Shown here in pieces: positions 51,294 through 60,713 of a stretch of DNA of 64,000 bases (within the stretch, counting starts at the first letter, position 1; every line of letters starts with the position of its first letter). Position numbers and translations under genes: made by a program. A model generated the notes under the pieces. That model did not search any database and was not told the origin of the DNA. It saw nothing but the letters and a program-made list of their open reading frames with translations. Source of the DNA: Phormidesmis sp963710175 (GTDB taxonomy: Bacteria > Cyanobacteriota > Cyanobacteriia > Phormidesmidales > Phormidesmidaceae); assembly GCA_963710175.1 (NCBI GenBank), contig CAVPZC010000002.1, positions 1,798,001 to 1,862,000 on the forward strand, given 5' to 3'.

Positions 51294-52250
51294 CTAACGC
51301 TTTTGAAGAATAGCTTCAGCCACAGATTCATCTGTTATGAGACCATTGATCAACTTACCTTGGAGTGCTGCTAGTATGGCTTCTGTCTTGTGTGAGCCGC
51401 CTGCAATGCCTATTGTGAGTCGCGGGGTAGGATGTTCGAGCGGTACGCCTGCAACACGCGAGTTAGTTCCTTTTCTCAGCAATACGCCTTTCTTGTCATA
51501 GGCCCATCCCGCGATCTCTCCGATTGCCCCTAGGCCCAGAAGTTCGGTCATTTCTTCGTCGTTGATAAAACCGCTTTCGTGGAGTGGAGTATTTTGAGAG
51601 ATGGCTCCAATACCGACGAAGGTGACTTTAGCTTGAGCGGCTAAGGACTGAACGGCAATGAATGACTTTTGGGTCTGAAGGAGCTTGCGCTCTTTAACGC
51701 TAGTGGCAACAACTGGCGTAGACATAGGATAGGCAGAGGCGTTGATGCGATCGCGCAAATGCATCACGACTTCATGCACCCCGGCCAAACCATAGTGCGA
51801 CAAATTTCCCACAATAGAAACCAGCTTATGCTGAGGCTGATCCATCAAAGGAATTTGTTCAACCATCGCCCGCAGCGTACGCCCAGAGGAAAACGCGATA
51901 ACCGTGGGAGACTTATCCAATAGATAAGTTTCTAAGTAAGTAGCACCACAAATTCCTAGTCCGGTCTCCAGACTACTGGTACTGCCCGGAATTACCTCAC
52001 AGGTAGTCAGCGAAAACTTATCGCGTAAAGCTTCTGCCAGCAATATGCAGTTGCTGAGCGGGTAGTCTAGCCGAAATTTGATCAGCTTTTCGCTGACAGC
52101 CAACGCAACTAACCGCTGAGCTGCCTGGCGCGATACATTCAGCTTAGCTGCGATCTCGTCTTGGGTGTTGTCGGCAATGTAATAGAGCCAAGCGGCGCGA
52201 GCGGCCAAGTCAAGTTTGCGATCACGTCGGGTTGAACCAGAATCTGCCAT
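51294..52250 (-). CDS. SorC/DeoR-type sugar-binding transcriptional regulator
   Basis: This 318-residue regulator has an N-terminal helix-turn-helix (NTQDEIAAKLNVSRQAAQRL, about residues 28-47) and a C-terminal SorC-type sugar-phosphate-binding domain. The latter includes VIAFSSGRTLRAMVEQIPL, FVGIGAISQNTPLHESGFI and LTIGIAGGSHKTEAILAALQ. Such proteins are released from DNA by a phosphorylated sugar. It lies directly downstream of the fructokinase on the same strand and beside the divergent polyol operon. It is the obvious local regulator. The 3' end lies next to an ISAzo13-like insertion. Confidence 0.92.
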   Translation of the reverse strand: MADSGSTRRDRKLDLAARAAWLYYIADNTQDEIAAKLNVSRQAAQRLVALAVSEKLIKFRLDYPLSNCILLAEALRDKFSLTTCEVIPGSTSSLETGLGICGATYLETYLLDKSPTVIAFSSGRTLRAMVEQIPLMDQPQHKLVSIVGNLSHYGLAGVHEVVMHLRDRINASAYPMSTPVVATSVKERKLLQTQKSFIAVQSLAAQAKVTFVGIGAISQNTPLHESGFINDEEMTELLGLGAIGEIAGWAYDKKGVLLRKGTNSRVAGVPLEHPTPRLTIGIAGGSHKTEAILAALQGKLINGLITDESVAEAILQKR

Positions 52251-52303
52251 ACGGACGGCTGTTAAATATTATCTGTGATTAGCATAGTTGTTTTTTCCTA
52301 TCG

Positions 52304-53200
52304 TTATACAGTCAAAGCCCGCTGTGCTAGTGCAAAAGCACCTAGAATGCCCGCCTTACCCCCTAGCTTCGGTGGCACGATATAGTCCTCGATACCCTCT
52401 GTAATTTGAGGCACGCTCAGATAGTTATTCAGCTTGGCTTGAACCTGCTGGCGCACCATTGAGAATAGCCGCTTCTGTTCCATCACACCGCCGCCAATAA
52501 TAATGCGCTCAGGCGCAAGCACCAGAATGAAATTGACTAACCCTGTCGCCAGATAGCTAGCTTCCAAGGCCCAAGCAGGATGCTCTTCAGGTAAAGATAC
52601 GCCTTTTGTCCCCCATCTTTTTTCCATCGCAAATCCAGAAGCCAACCCTTCTAGACAGTCTTTATGGAAAGGGCAGCAGCCCGAAAACGGATCGACCGAC
52701 AAATCGTGCGGCACCAAGATATGTCCCATCTCAGGATGTAGCAGCCCGTGAATAGGCTGACCGCCCACCAAACCACCCCCACCAATGCCAGTACCTACGG
52801 TTAGATAGATGAAAGTCTCCAAACCTTGAGCATTTCCCCACTGGTGTTCGCCTAGCGCCGCTGCATTTACATCCGTGTCAAAGCCAATAGGAACGTTGAA
52901 TTCGCGGTTAATAGTGCCGCCAAAATCTACCTGTTGCCAGTTTGGTTTCGGCGTATCTAAAAACCAGCCAAAGGTAGAGGAGCTTTTTCGCACGTCCACT
53001 GGCCCAAATGCGCCAATGCCAATGGCCTCCAGCGCGCCTTCTAATTCTATCTGCTGCTGAAAAAAATTAATGACTTGAGCGAGTGTTTCGGCGGGGGTTG
53101 TTGTCGGAATACGGACAAGGGCTCGAATGTCGTTTGGCCCCGTACCCACCGCACACACAAACTTAGTGCCACCTGCTTCTATTCCACCTAAAAGTGCCAT
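52304..53200 (-). CDS. ROK-family fructokinase
   Basis: This 298-residue sugar kinase phosphorylates fructose to fructose-6-phosphate with ATP. It has the N-terminal ATP loop LGGIEAGGTKFVCAVG, the ROK active-site segment YLTVGTGIGGGGLVGGQ and the zinc site HPEMGHILVPHD followed by CCPFHKDCLEG. This last motif is typical of ScrK/GmuE-like fructokinases. The ATG at 53200 faces the substrate-binding gene across a 229-base divergent promoter region. With the dehydrogenase at 57878 it completes polyol to fructose to fructose-6-phosphate. It is 53 bases ahead of the SorC regulator, so likely in one transcript with it. Confidence 0.92.
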   Translation of the reverse strand: MALLGGIEAGGTKFVCAVGTGPNDIRALVRIPTTTPAETLAQVINFFQQQIELEGALEAIGIGAFGPVDVRKSSSTFGWFLDTPKPNWQQVDFGGTINREFNVPIGFDTDVNAAALGEHQWGNAQGLETFIYLTVGTGIGGGGLVGGQPIHGLLHPEMGHILVPHDLSVDPFSGCCPFHKDCLEGLASGFAMEKRWGTKGVSLPEEHPAWALEASYLATGLVNFILVLAPERIIIGGGVMEQKRLFSMVRQQVQAKLNNYLSVPQITEGIEDYIVPPKLGGKAGILGAFALAQRALTV

Positions 53201-53300
53201 GTTGCTTCTACCTCATCGTCTTTGAATGGGTAACTATTTTTTCGTTGTTGAAGGAACTACGCTGTGTTTGCTAGCACAGATGACTAGAGCGTTAAGAAAA

Positions 53301-53314
53301 GTTTCATTTGAAAC
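53301..53314. promoter_or_regulatory. Inverted-repeat operator candidate in the polyol divergent region
   Basis: GTTTCATTTGAAAC has six-base arms (GTTTCA/TGAAAC) around TT. It lies midway in the gap between the fructokinase start (53200) and the binding-protein start (53430). This is a natural place for the SorC-type regulator to bind both promoters. It is an inference from symmetry and position only. Confidence 0.45.
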
Positions 53315-53429
53315 ATAGCTTCTCATAATTACTAGCAACGTCGTTGTATTCTAAATATAGAGCTTTTGCCCACACGTTGGTCATAAGCTCAAAAAAGTTC
53401 ATTAATAGCAAAGTAAAAGGAGCCGCGCG

Positions 53430-54779
53430 ATGCGTTCATTCCGCTTCGCCAAGGTAGTAGCCACGTTTCTAGCAAGCGTTTTGCTAATACAGATGCTGCA
53501 CGCCTGCGGAACTAGTCCGCAAGCAGCCGACAAAACACAGCTGACTATTGCCACCGTTAACAATGGCGACATGGTGGTGATGCAGGATCTTTCTCGTAAG
53601 TTTGAGGCGGATAATCCTGATATCGAACTGCGATGGGTCGTCTTAGAAGAAAATATTTTGCGACAGCGGACGACGACTGATGTTGCTAGCGCGGGCGGTC
53701 AGTTCGATGTGTTGACAATTGGGTCTTATGAAGCGCCTATCTGGGCTAAACGAGGGTGGTTGAAGCCGCTTGACAATCTACCGGCTGAATACGATGTAGA
53801 TGACCTGATCGATCCGATTCGTGAGGGGCTTTCTAATGACGGAACGCTCTATGCGCTACCGTTTTATGGCGAGAGTTCCATGTTGTACTATCGCCGCGAT
53901 TTGTTTGAAGAAGCAGGAATTACGGTGCCAGCAAATCCTACTTATGAGCAGGTAGGTCAGTGGGCTGAAAAGGTAAACGATCCGAGTAATGGTGTTTACG
54001 GCATGTGCCTGCGGGGTAAGCCCGGCTGGGGTGAAAACATGGCATTTCTAACGACGCTGGTCAACACATTTGGCGGGCAGTGGTTCGATATGGACTGGAA
54101 CCCTCAGCTCAATACGCCAGAGTGGAAAAATGCGGTTAATTTCTACGTGGATACGTTGAATGACTACGGGCCACCGGGCGCAAGTTCTAATGGATTCAAC
54201 GAGAACTTAGCGCTGTTCTCAACGGGTAAATGTGGCATGTGGATTGATGCAACGGTGGCTGCCGGTCTACTGTCTAACCCTGATATATCACAGGTTGCCG
54301 ACCAGGTAGGCTTTGCCGCTGCGCCGGTTGCCGCTTATCCAAACGGGTCGAACTGGCTATGGGCTTGGTCTTTGGCAATTCCAGAAACATCGCGATCGCC
54401 CGAAGCCGCTCAGCGATTCATTGCTTGGGCGACCTCCAAGGAATACATCCAATTGGTTGCTGCTGAATCCGGTTGGATTTCAGTACCACCGGGCACTCGC
54501 ACCTCTACTTACGACAATCCCGAGTATCAAAAAGTGGCACCTTTCGCTCAAACCGTGTTGACCTCTATTAAGTCTGCTGATGTTGAAAATCCTTCTGCAT
54601 CGCCGACTCCGTATAAAGGCATTCAGTATGTCGATATTCCTGAGTTTCAGGCGATTGGGACGCAGGTAGGGCAGCGAATGGCTGAGGCACTGGCAGAGAA
54701 AGTTTCGGTGGATAAAGCGTTGGATGGCTCGCAGGCGGTAGCCGAACGGTTTATGCGTCACGTTGGATATATCGAGTAA
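53430..54779 (+). CDS. Polyol/sugar ABC transporter substrate-binding lipoprotein
   Basis: This 449-residue extracytoplasmic solute-binding protein belongs to the family of SmoE-like sorbitol/mannitol receptors. The signal ends in a lipobox (LIQMLHACG), so Cys is lipidated. The mature part opens with QLTIATVNNGDMVVMQDLSR and contains FDVLTIGSYEAPIWAKRGWL, LPFYGESSMLYYRRDLFEEAG and WLWAWSLAIPETSRSPEAAQ. AAGGAG precedes the ATG at 53430. It is the first gene of an operon running to the dehydrogenase. Substrate (mannitol, sorbitol or similar) is inferred from neighbours and family. Confidence 0.9.
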   Translation: MRSFRFAKVVATFLASVLLIQMLHACGTSPQAADKTQLTIATVNNGDMVVMQDLSRKFEADNPDIELRWVVLEENILRQRTTTDVASAGGQFDVLTIGSYEAPIWAKRGWLKPLDNLPAEYDVDDLIDPIREGLSNDGTLYALPFYGESSMLYYRRDLFEEAGITVPANPTYEQVGQWAEKVNDPSNGVYGMCLRGKPGWGENMAFLTTLVNTFGGQWFDMDWNPQLNTPEWKNAVNFYVDTLNDYGPPGASSNGFNENLALFSTGKCGMWIDATVAAGLLSNPDISQVADQVGFAAAPVAAYPNGSNWLWAWSLAIPETSRSPEAAQRFIAWATSKEYIQLVAAESGWISVPPGTRTSTYDNPEYQKVAPFAQTVLTSIKSADVENPSASPTPYKGIQYVDIPEFQAIGTQVGQRMAEALAEKVSVDKALDGSQAVAERFMRHVGYIE

Positions 54780-54824
54780 GGCAAGAGACCCAAGCAGGAA
54801 AAGGAACCCAAAGAGAGAAAGATC

Positions 54825-55751
54825 ATGACTTCTTCCGTATTAAATCAGCCGCCGGGGTCAACCCCTCCGGCTAGTGCTGAAGCCGAAGTATCGCGAAAGA
54901 TTCCTACGCTGGCGCTGGTCGCTCCATCTGTTGTGGTGCTGCTGCTATGGATGATCGTGCCGCTGGCGATGGCCATCTGGTTCGCCTTTCAGCGATACAA
55001 TCTGTTGGTTCCAGACAACCGTGAGTTTGTTGGGTTTGGGAACTTCACGTTTATCCTGACCGACCCAGCTCTGTGGATTTCCATTGGCACTACGCTTGTT
55101 CTCGTCGGCTCTGTGCTGCTAATCACGATTGGCCTCGGAACGCTGCTGGCGGTACTGTTCAATCAAGAATTTCCAGGACAGGGCATTGCGCGAGTGCTGG
55201 CTATTTCACCGTTCTTTGTGATGCCTACAGTGAGCGCCCTGATTTGGAAGAATATGTTGATGCACCCGGTGAACGGGCTATTCGCACAGATTACCAGGGG
55301 ACTAGGACTAGGGGCGATTGACTGGTTTACTGATTTTCCTCTGCTGTCGCTGATTATTATCGTGTCCTGGGAATGGCTGCCGTTTGCTTTGCTTATTCTG
55401 CTAACGGCAATTCAGTCTTTGGATACTGATCAGCTAGAGGCCGCGCGGATGGACGGCGCTAAACCGCTAGCGCTGTTTCGGTTTGTGGTGCTGCCGCATA
55501 TGAGCCGGGCGATCGCAGTGGTCGCCATGATTGAAACCATTTTCTTTCTCACCATCTTCGGAGAAATCTTTGTGACTACGGGCGGTGGCCCTGGCTTAGC
55601 AACGACGAATCTGGCTTACTACATTTACTTAAAGGCACTGCTAGAGTTTGATGTGGGCGGTGCGTCAGCAGGGGGCTTGATTGCGGTAGTGCTAGCGAAC
55701 ATCGTGGCAATTTTCTTGGTGCGGAGTGTGGCTAAAAATTTAGACACTTAG
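54825..55751 (+). CDS. Polyol ABC transporter permease, first subunit
   Basis: This 308-residue permease has six membrane helices (for example TLALVAPSVVVLLLWMIVPL) and the EAA loop QLEAARMDGAKPLALFRFVV that binds the ATPase. It matches the SmoF/MalF-like class of short permeases. It starts 45 bases after the lipoprotein gene. With the second permease it forms the membrane channel. No anomaly is visible. Confidence 0.92.
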   Translation: MTSSVLNQPPGSTPPASAEAEVSRKIPTLALVAPSVVVLLLWMIVPLAMAIWFAFQRYNLLVPDNREFVGFGNFTFILTDPALWISIGTTLVLVGSVLLITIGLGTLLAVLFNQEFPGQGIARVLAISPFFVMPTVSALIWKNMLMHPVNGLFAQITRGLGLGAIDWFTDFPLLSLIIIVSWEWLPFALLILLTAIQSLDTDQLEAARMDGAKPLALFRFVVLPHMSRAIAVVAMIETIFFLTIFGEIFVTTGGGPGLATTNLAYYIYLKALLEFDVGGASAGGLIAVVLANIVAIFLVRSVAKNLDT

Positions 55752-55811
55752 AAAACAGAAACCAAATCTTCAACAACGTCTAGATCTAAACATCCGAGGT
55801 AGATACCTAAA

Positions 55812-56639
55812 ATGGCTGCTGATAATAAAAAAAGAAATCAATGGCTAATCGGCTTACTGGCTTGGGCAGTCGCTGGCATTCTGTTCTTCCCGATATTTTG
55901 GATGTTCATCACCAGCTTTAAAACAGAAGTCGCCGCCGTCGCTACCCCGCCCCAGCTTTTCTTCACGCCAACGCTCGAAAACTATATCGACGTTCAAGCA
56001 AGAGCTTCGTATTTCAACTACGCCTGGAACAGCGTAATTATCTCAGTAGGGGCCACTGTTCTTGCACTGCTGCTAGCAGTACCAGCCGCCTACGCGATGT
56101 CTTTTTTCCCGACGAAGCGAACCAAAAGCACATTGCTATGGATGCTCTCAACTAAAATGTTGCCGCCCGTGGGGGTGCTAGTACCCATCTACATTCTAGG
56201 TCGCGAATCTGGGCTGCTAGATACTCGTATTGGACTGATCATTATCTACACCCTCATCAATCTCCCAATCGTGGTTTGGATGATCTATAGCTTCTTCAAG
56301 GAAGTGCCAAAAGAGATCCTTGAGGCTGACCGGATGGACGGTGCGACAACTTACCAAGAGGTCGCCTACGTACTGCTGCCGCTAGCGCTACCTGGCATTG
56401 CTTCTACCGCGCTACTCTCTATTATCTTGTCTTGGAACGAAGCCTTCTGGAGCTTGAATCTCACCACCTTTGATGCGGCTCCGCTGACGGCGTTTATTGC
56501 GTCTTTCTCTAGTCCTCAAGGACTGTTCTGGGCAAAGCTATCGGCGGCTTCTACGATGGCGATCGCACCTATCCTCATCTTCGGCTGGTTTAGTCAAAAG
56601 CAGCTAGTTCGCGGCCTTACTTTTGGAGCCGTTAAGTAG
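55812..56639 (+). CDS. Polyol ABC transporter permease, second subunit
   Basis: This 275-residue permease is the SmoG/MalG-like partner. It has LAWAVAGILFFPIFWMFITSF at the N-terminus and the EAA loop EILEADRMDGATTYQEVAYV. The C-terminus WFSQKQLVRGLTFGAVK is family-typical. A 60-base gap separates it from the first permease, and the ATPase follows after 97 bases. It assembles with the first permease into a heterodimeric channel. Confidence 0.92.
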   Translation: MAADNKKRNQWLIGLLAWAVAGILFFPIFWMFITSFKTEVAAVATPPQLFFTPTLENYIDVQARASYFNYAWNSVIISVGATVLALLLAVPAAYAMSFFPTKRTKSTLLWMLSTKMLPPVGVLVPIYILGRESGLLDTRIGLIIIYTLINLPIVVWMIYSFFKEVPKEILEADRMDGATTYQEVAYVLLPLALPGIASTALLSIILSWNEAFWSLNLTTFDAAPLTAFIASFSSPQGLFWAKLSAASTMAIAPILIFGWFSQKQLVRGLTFGAVK

Positions 56640-56736
56640 GTCTGTTCAGCCTTTCACTGCTTAACAGCTCGCAGTTCAATCCCTTTCGGCTCAATAGAGC
56701 CTGCCTTTAATATTCCTTTAGCCAGTAGAGCAAACT

Positions 56737-57921
56737 ATGTCTACCGTTACCCTCAAAAACATTCGTAAAACCTATACCGATACCGAAGTCATCAAGGGCA
56801 TCGATCTTGAGATTAAAGATCGTGAGTTTGTCGTTTTCGTTGGCCCTTCTGGCTGCGGTAAGTCTACGCTGTTGCGCATGATTGCCGGATTAGAAGAAAT
56901 TACGTCTGGCGATTTGTTGATTGATGGCGATCGCATGAACAACGTCCCGCCGGACAAGCGAGGACTCGCGATGGTCTTCCAAACCTACGCACTCTATCCG
57001 CACATGACCGTCGCTGAGAATATGGCGTTCAGTCTGCGACTAGCGGGCGTTCCCAAGGCCAAGCGATACGAAAAAGCTAAAGAAGTAGGCCGAGTTCTCC
57101 AGCTAGAGCCGCTGCTGAATCGGAAGCCTGGAGCCCTATCGGGCGGGCAACGACAGCGAGTGGCGATTGGGCGAGCGCTGGTGCGTAGCCCTAAGGTGTT
57201 CTTGTTTGATGAGCCTCTGTCAAACCTGGATGCGGCGCTGCGAGGTCAAATGCGGCTAGAGCTGGCGAGCCTACACGATAGTTTGCAGTCCACCATGATT
57301 TATGTGACACATGACCAAACTGAAGCGATGACCCTGGCAACTAAGATTGTTGTCTTGCAAGATGGCATTGTTGAACAGATTGGTGCGCCGATGGAACTGT
57401 ATCACCATCCCTGCAATAAGTTTGTGGCTGGATTCATCGGCTCGCCAAAGATGAACTTTTTACCGGTGATGACAACTAGCGTTCAAGACTCTGGCACTAC
57501 GCTGAGACTTCCGGGCGATGCGACGGTGACTGTGCCAGTACAGCCAAAAACTTTGACAGTGGGCGACAGAGCGACTCTTGGCATCCGTCCTGAAAATATC
57601 CGTATTGACGCCAACAATCCCACGATTATGGGCGAAGTCCTCGTGGTTGAACGCTTGGGAGACACCACCTATCTGTATGTCCGAGTCTCCGGTGGCGATA
57701 CGCTCATTGTGCAAACAAACGGCGACCAGCAAGTTGCTATTCGCGATCAGGTTCCCATTCATATTGATGGAAATACCTGTCATCTATTCGATGCGAACGA
57801 TATCGCTATTCCTAAAGCCCAAAAGCACCATCTTCTTCAGCAACCAAACCCTCAGCCACCCAGCCCAGAGACATCCTATGACCAGCAGCCCAGCCCTATC
57901 CCACAATCTAAGATCATCTAA
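56737..57921 (+). CDS. Polyol ABC transporter ATPase, MalK/UgpC type
   Basis: This 394-residue ATPase powers the transporter. Walker A is FVGPSGCGKSTLLRMIAGLE, the Q loop is MVFQTYALYPHM, the signature is LSGGQRQRVAIGRAL, and Walker B is VFLFDEPLSNLDAALR. The switch is YVTHDQTEAMTLATK. The C-terminal TOBE-type domain (from about residue 240; GDRATLGIRPENIRID) is typical of CUT1 sugar importers and can sense regulation. The last 44 bases overlap the start of the dehydrogenase, with a different frame. The tail past residue 370 is Gln/Pro-rich and variable. Confidence 0.93.
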   Translation: MSTVTLKNIRKTYTDTEVIKGIDLEIKDREFVVFVGPSGCGKSTLLRMIAGLEEITSGDLLIDGDRMNNVPPDKRGLAMVFQTYALYPHMTVAENMAFSLRLAGVPKAKRYEKAKEVGRVLQLEPLLNRKPGALSGGQRQRVAIGRALVRSPKVFLFDEPLSNLDAALRGQMRLELASLHDSLQSTMIYVTHDQTEAMTLATKIVVLQDGIVEQIGAPMELYHHPCNKFVAGFIGSPKMNFLPVMTTSVQDSGTTLRLPGDATVTVPVQPKTLTVGDRATLGIRPENIRIDANNPTIMGEVLVVERLGDTTYLYVRVSGGDTLIVQTNGDQQVAIRDQVPIHIDGNTCHLFDANDIAIPKAQKHHLLQQPNPQPPSPETSYDQQPSPIPQSKII

Positions 57922-59440
57922 TCCCTCAACTAAGAAGGCTATCCAGCTAAGTCAGGCATTACTCGCTGAGTATTCTGAGCAGCTCGAACGGGTTCGCTTG
58001 CCTCGGTACAACCGCGTTAAAGTAACCAATGGCATTGTTCACATCGGCGTAGGTGGATTTCATCGCTCACACCAGGCGCTTTATATCGACAACTACATAG
58101 AGCAGCAGTCTGAACAGCAGTCTGGGAGCCATTGGGGAATCTGCGGTATAGGTCTGCTGAAATATGATAAGAAGATGCAAGTAGCATTGCAGTCTCAAGA
58201 CTGCTTGTACACCTTGGTAGAGCAATCTTCGACAGAAGATACGGCTCGCGTTATCGGCGCGATTACAGAATACCTGCTCGCACCAGAGAATCCGCAAGCT
58301 GTGATTGACAAGCTCGCAGATGCATCCTGCCGAATTGTCACACTAACCATTACAGAAGGGGGCTATTACGTCATTGAGGGCACTGGCGAATTTGATGCAA
58401 AACACGCCAACATTCAGCATGATTTACAGTGTCCCAATCAGCCTATTAGCGTATATGGGTATCTCGTAGCAGCGCTAAAGCAGAGACGCCAGGAGGGTCT
58501 GCCGCCTTTCACTGTTTTGTCATGCGATAATATTCAGGGTAACGGTAACCTTGCCGGTAAAATGCTGACGGCCTTTGCCAAGCTGCAAGACCCAGATTTT
58601 GGTCAGTGGGTTGCTAGCAACGTTGCATTTCCCAACAGCATGGTTGATCGCATTACGCCTGCGACTACGCCTACTGACATTCAGATGGTGCGAGAACAGT
58701 TTGGGATTGAAGACGCTTGGCCTGTAATCGCAGAACCCTTCACTCAGTGGGTAGTGGAAGATAACTTTTGCGCAGGCCGACCGGACTGGGAATCGGTTGG
58801 GGTACAGATGACAGATGACGTTCATCCCTACGAGATGATGAAGCTGCGACTGCTGAATGCGAGTCACTCTCTGCTGGGCTTTTTAGGTTCGCTGCTCGGC
58901 TACACCTATACGTCTGAGGCGATGGGCGATGGGTTGATTCGGCGGGCGATCGCGCAGCTAATGAATGAAGTAACGCCAACCCTTCCTTCTCTGCCAGATA
59001 TTGACCTAGACGATTATAAGCAAACCCTAATTGAAAGATTCTCTAATCCCAAAGTTCGAGACCAGCTTTCTCGTCTGTGCCTTAACAGCTCGGATAAGTT
59101 ACCCAAGTTTGTGCTCGGCAGCTTGCGAGACAAGCTTGAGCAGGACGGTTCTATTGAGTATCTAAGCTTCACAATTGCGGCCTGGTTCCGCTATCTTAAT
59201 GAAGCCGATGAACAAGGAAAACCGCTACCCGTTGACGATCCGATGGCGACCACGCTCAAGGAAAAAGCGTCAGCTGGAAAAGACGATCCGATGCCGTTAC
59301 TCAACATTGAAACCATCTTCGGTAATCTGTCTGATTCTTCAGTGTTCGTGACCGCCGTTACTCATCATCTTCAACAGCTCTATTCTCTGGGAACAGAAAA
59401 AACACTGTCGAGGTTTTTGTCAGATACTGAAAGAAAATGA
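57878..59440 (+). CDS. Mannitol 2-dehydrogenase (long-chain polyol dehydrogenase)
   Basis: This 520-residue NAD-dependent enzyme oxidises a sugar alcohol to a ketose (mannitol to fructose for MtlK/MtlD-type). The open frame extends far upstream, but the ATG at 57878 (MTSSPALSHNLRSSN) matches the family start region. The Rossmann core opens with VHIGVGGFHRSHQALYIDNY. Later features are TLTITEGGYYV, NIQGNGNLAGKML and the catalytic Lys in MMKLRLLNASHSLLGFLGSL (about residues 320-339). It overlaps the ATPase gene by 44 bases and the next gene by four. It is the metabolic partner of the importer and of the divergent fructokinase. Confidence 0.93.
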   Translation: MTSSPALSHNLRSSNPSTKKAIQLSQALLAEYSEQLERVRLPRYNRVKVTNGIVHIGVGGFHRSHQALYIDNYIEQQSEQQSGSHWGICGIGLLKYDKKMQVALQSQDCLYTLVEQSSTEDTARVIGAITEYLLAPENPQAVIDKLADASCRIVTLTITEGGYYVIEGTGEFDAKHANIQHDLQCPNQPISVYGYLVAALKQRRQEGLPPFTVLSCDNIQGNGNLAGKMLTAFAKLQDPDFGQWVASNVAFPNSMVDRITPATTPTDIQMVREQFGIEDAWPVIAEPFTQWVVEDNFCAGRPDWESVGVQMTDDVHPYEMMKLRLLNASHSLLGFLGSLLGYTYTSEAMGDGLIRRAIAQLMNEVTPTLPSLPDIDLDDYKQTLIERFSNPKVRDQLSRLCLNSSDKLPKFVLGSLRDKLEQDGSIEYLSFTIAAWFRYLNEADEQGKPLPVDDPMATTLKEKASAGKDDPMPLLNIETIFGNLSDSSVFVTAVTHHLQQLYSLGTEKTLSRFLSDTERK

Positions 59441-60343
59441 AACGTATACACCTGTTATTTCTGCTAATGGGCTTGTTTCTGGCAGCTTGTGGCACGTCAA
59501 ATGAGGCGACTACAGAGGCCGAAACCCAGACCTCTCAGAAACCAGCTACAGTGCCTGATAAACCGCTGGACTTGACATCGACCTCTTATCGACCTCTTCT
59601 TGGATGGCGCGTTGGACGAAAAGGCTACCGTTCAGGACTGTACGCTTGCAGACGGGACGGAAACAACCTGCCATGTGATAGCGGTCGCGGGCTTTCCAGC
59701 CGGTCGCGATGTGGGCCCTTTTTGCCCAGAGACAACGACCACTGATGCAGAAGATTTAGGCATATGGTTTGACGGCACTGGGCTTTACAATGCCGACGGC
59801 GAGTTTATTCTGGGGCTAGCTGACCTGTACAACGACAGCAACTGGAAGCTGTATAACGACGACGGCAGCGTCAGGATAACAGATACACCGGAGGCATTTG
59901 AAGCAGCCGCGCGTCCAGATGTCGATCCCGCTTATCAAAATCATTGTGTTGAAGGCAGGATGGAGTGGCTTAAAAACGGAGAGCCGGTTCCAACCACCGT
60001 TGTGATTCCGACCACGCCTGTTGTTGCCGAAAGCACCACACCAGCGCGTGGCAATTTGGGCATCACACTCAACGGTGTCGTCATCGCCGCACCGGCTCCC
60101 GTAGACGCGATATTGGGCGCATATACCATTGCGGCATTTGACGATTGTGGCGGGCATATTAGTCCTGTCGAAGGCTACCATCTGCACGGCGCACGCGGCT
60201 GCTCAGAAGTCGGAGAAGCCGTTGAGGGCGAAACGCCGATCTTTGCTTATGCGATGGATGGCTATGCAATCCACAGTCCGCTCTCCGAAGAAGCCGCAGC
60301 GGCGCTCGATTTGGATGAGTGTAACGGTCACACGACGCCCTAA
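59437..60343 (+). pseudogene. YHYH-domain lipoprotein, frameshifted and truncated
   Basis: A lipoprotein signal (LLFLLMGLFLAACGTS) begins at ATG 59437, which overlaps the dehydrogenase stop (ATGA). The frame breaks near 59590. The continuation, in another frame, reads LFLDGALDEKATVQDCTLAD, FCPETTTTDAEDLGIWFDGT and EGYHLHGARGCSEVGEAVEG, which is the YHYH domain. It ends at DECNGHTTP, where homologous proteins usually continue. So it carries an internal frameshift and a missing tail. Its position in the polyol operon may be meaningful or a chance insertion. Confidence 0.75.
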
Positions 60344-60345
60344 GC

Positions 60346-60645
60346 GGAATTGCCGTACAGAGCATTTCAGTAAAGGTGAGCGAGCAGGATATGCTCGAAG
60401 CCGCTGACTTTCAAATCTCGAACCTGCTGCGCGTGCGCCACCGCATTTATCCCTCAAAAGGCGGCGAGGATGATTTTGAGATTGTGAGTGCGGCGGATTT
60501 GGTGGCAACTTTGACCAGTACGGTAGGGCTGTTTAGCGTGATGGTGCGGTGATCGCAGTCCCTAATCGTAGGCGGCATTGGCATCGCCAACATTATGCTG
60601 GTATCGGTAGTAGAGCGCACCCGTGAAATTGGTATTCGCAAGGTT
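60346..60645 (+). pseudogene. MacB/FtsX-type ABC permease fragment
   Basis: A permease piece reads GIAVQSISVKVSEQDMLEAA, then LRVRHRIYPSKGGEDDFEIV, an internal TGA at 60550-60552, and GGIGIANIMLVSVVERTREI GIRK. The last block is the hallmark of MacB-like permeases. Both ends are missing. It abuts the truncated YHYH gene and an IS630 relic, so it is debris. Confidence 0.7.
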
Positions 60646-60713
60646 CTTGTCTTAGCTGTCGGTACGCCGTTGAGCCAGTTGATCAGACGGTCGATGTTGC
60701 TAGTCTACAACCT

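Noticed and set aside
57578..57877. A 100-residue upstream extension of the mannitol dehydrogenase frame
   Set aside because: It runs inside the ATPase gene in another frame and has no family match. The dehydrogenase start at 57878 fits the family.
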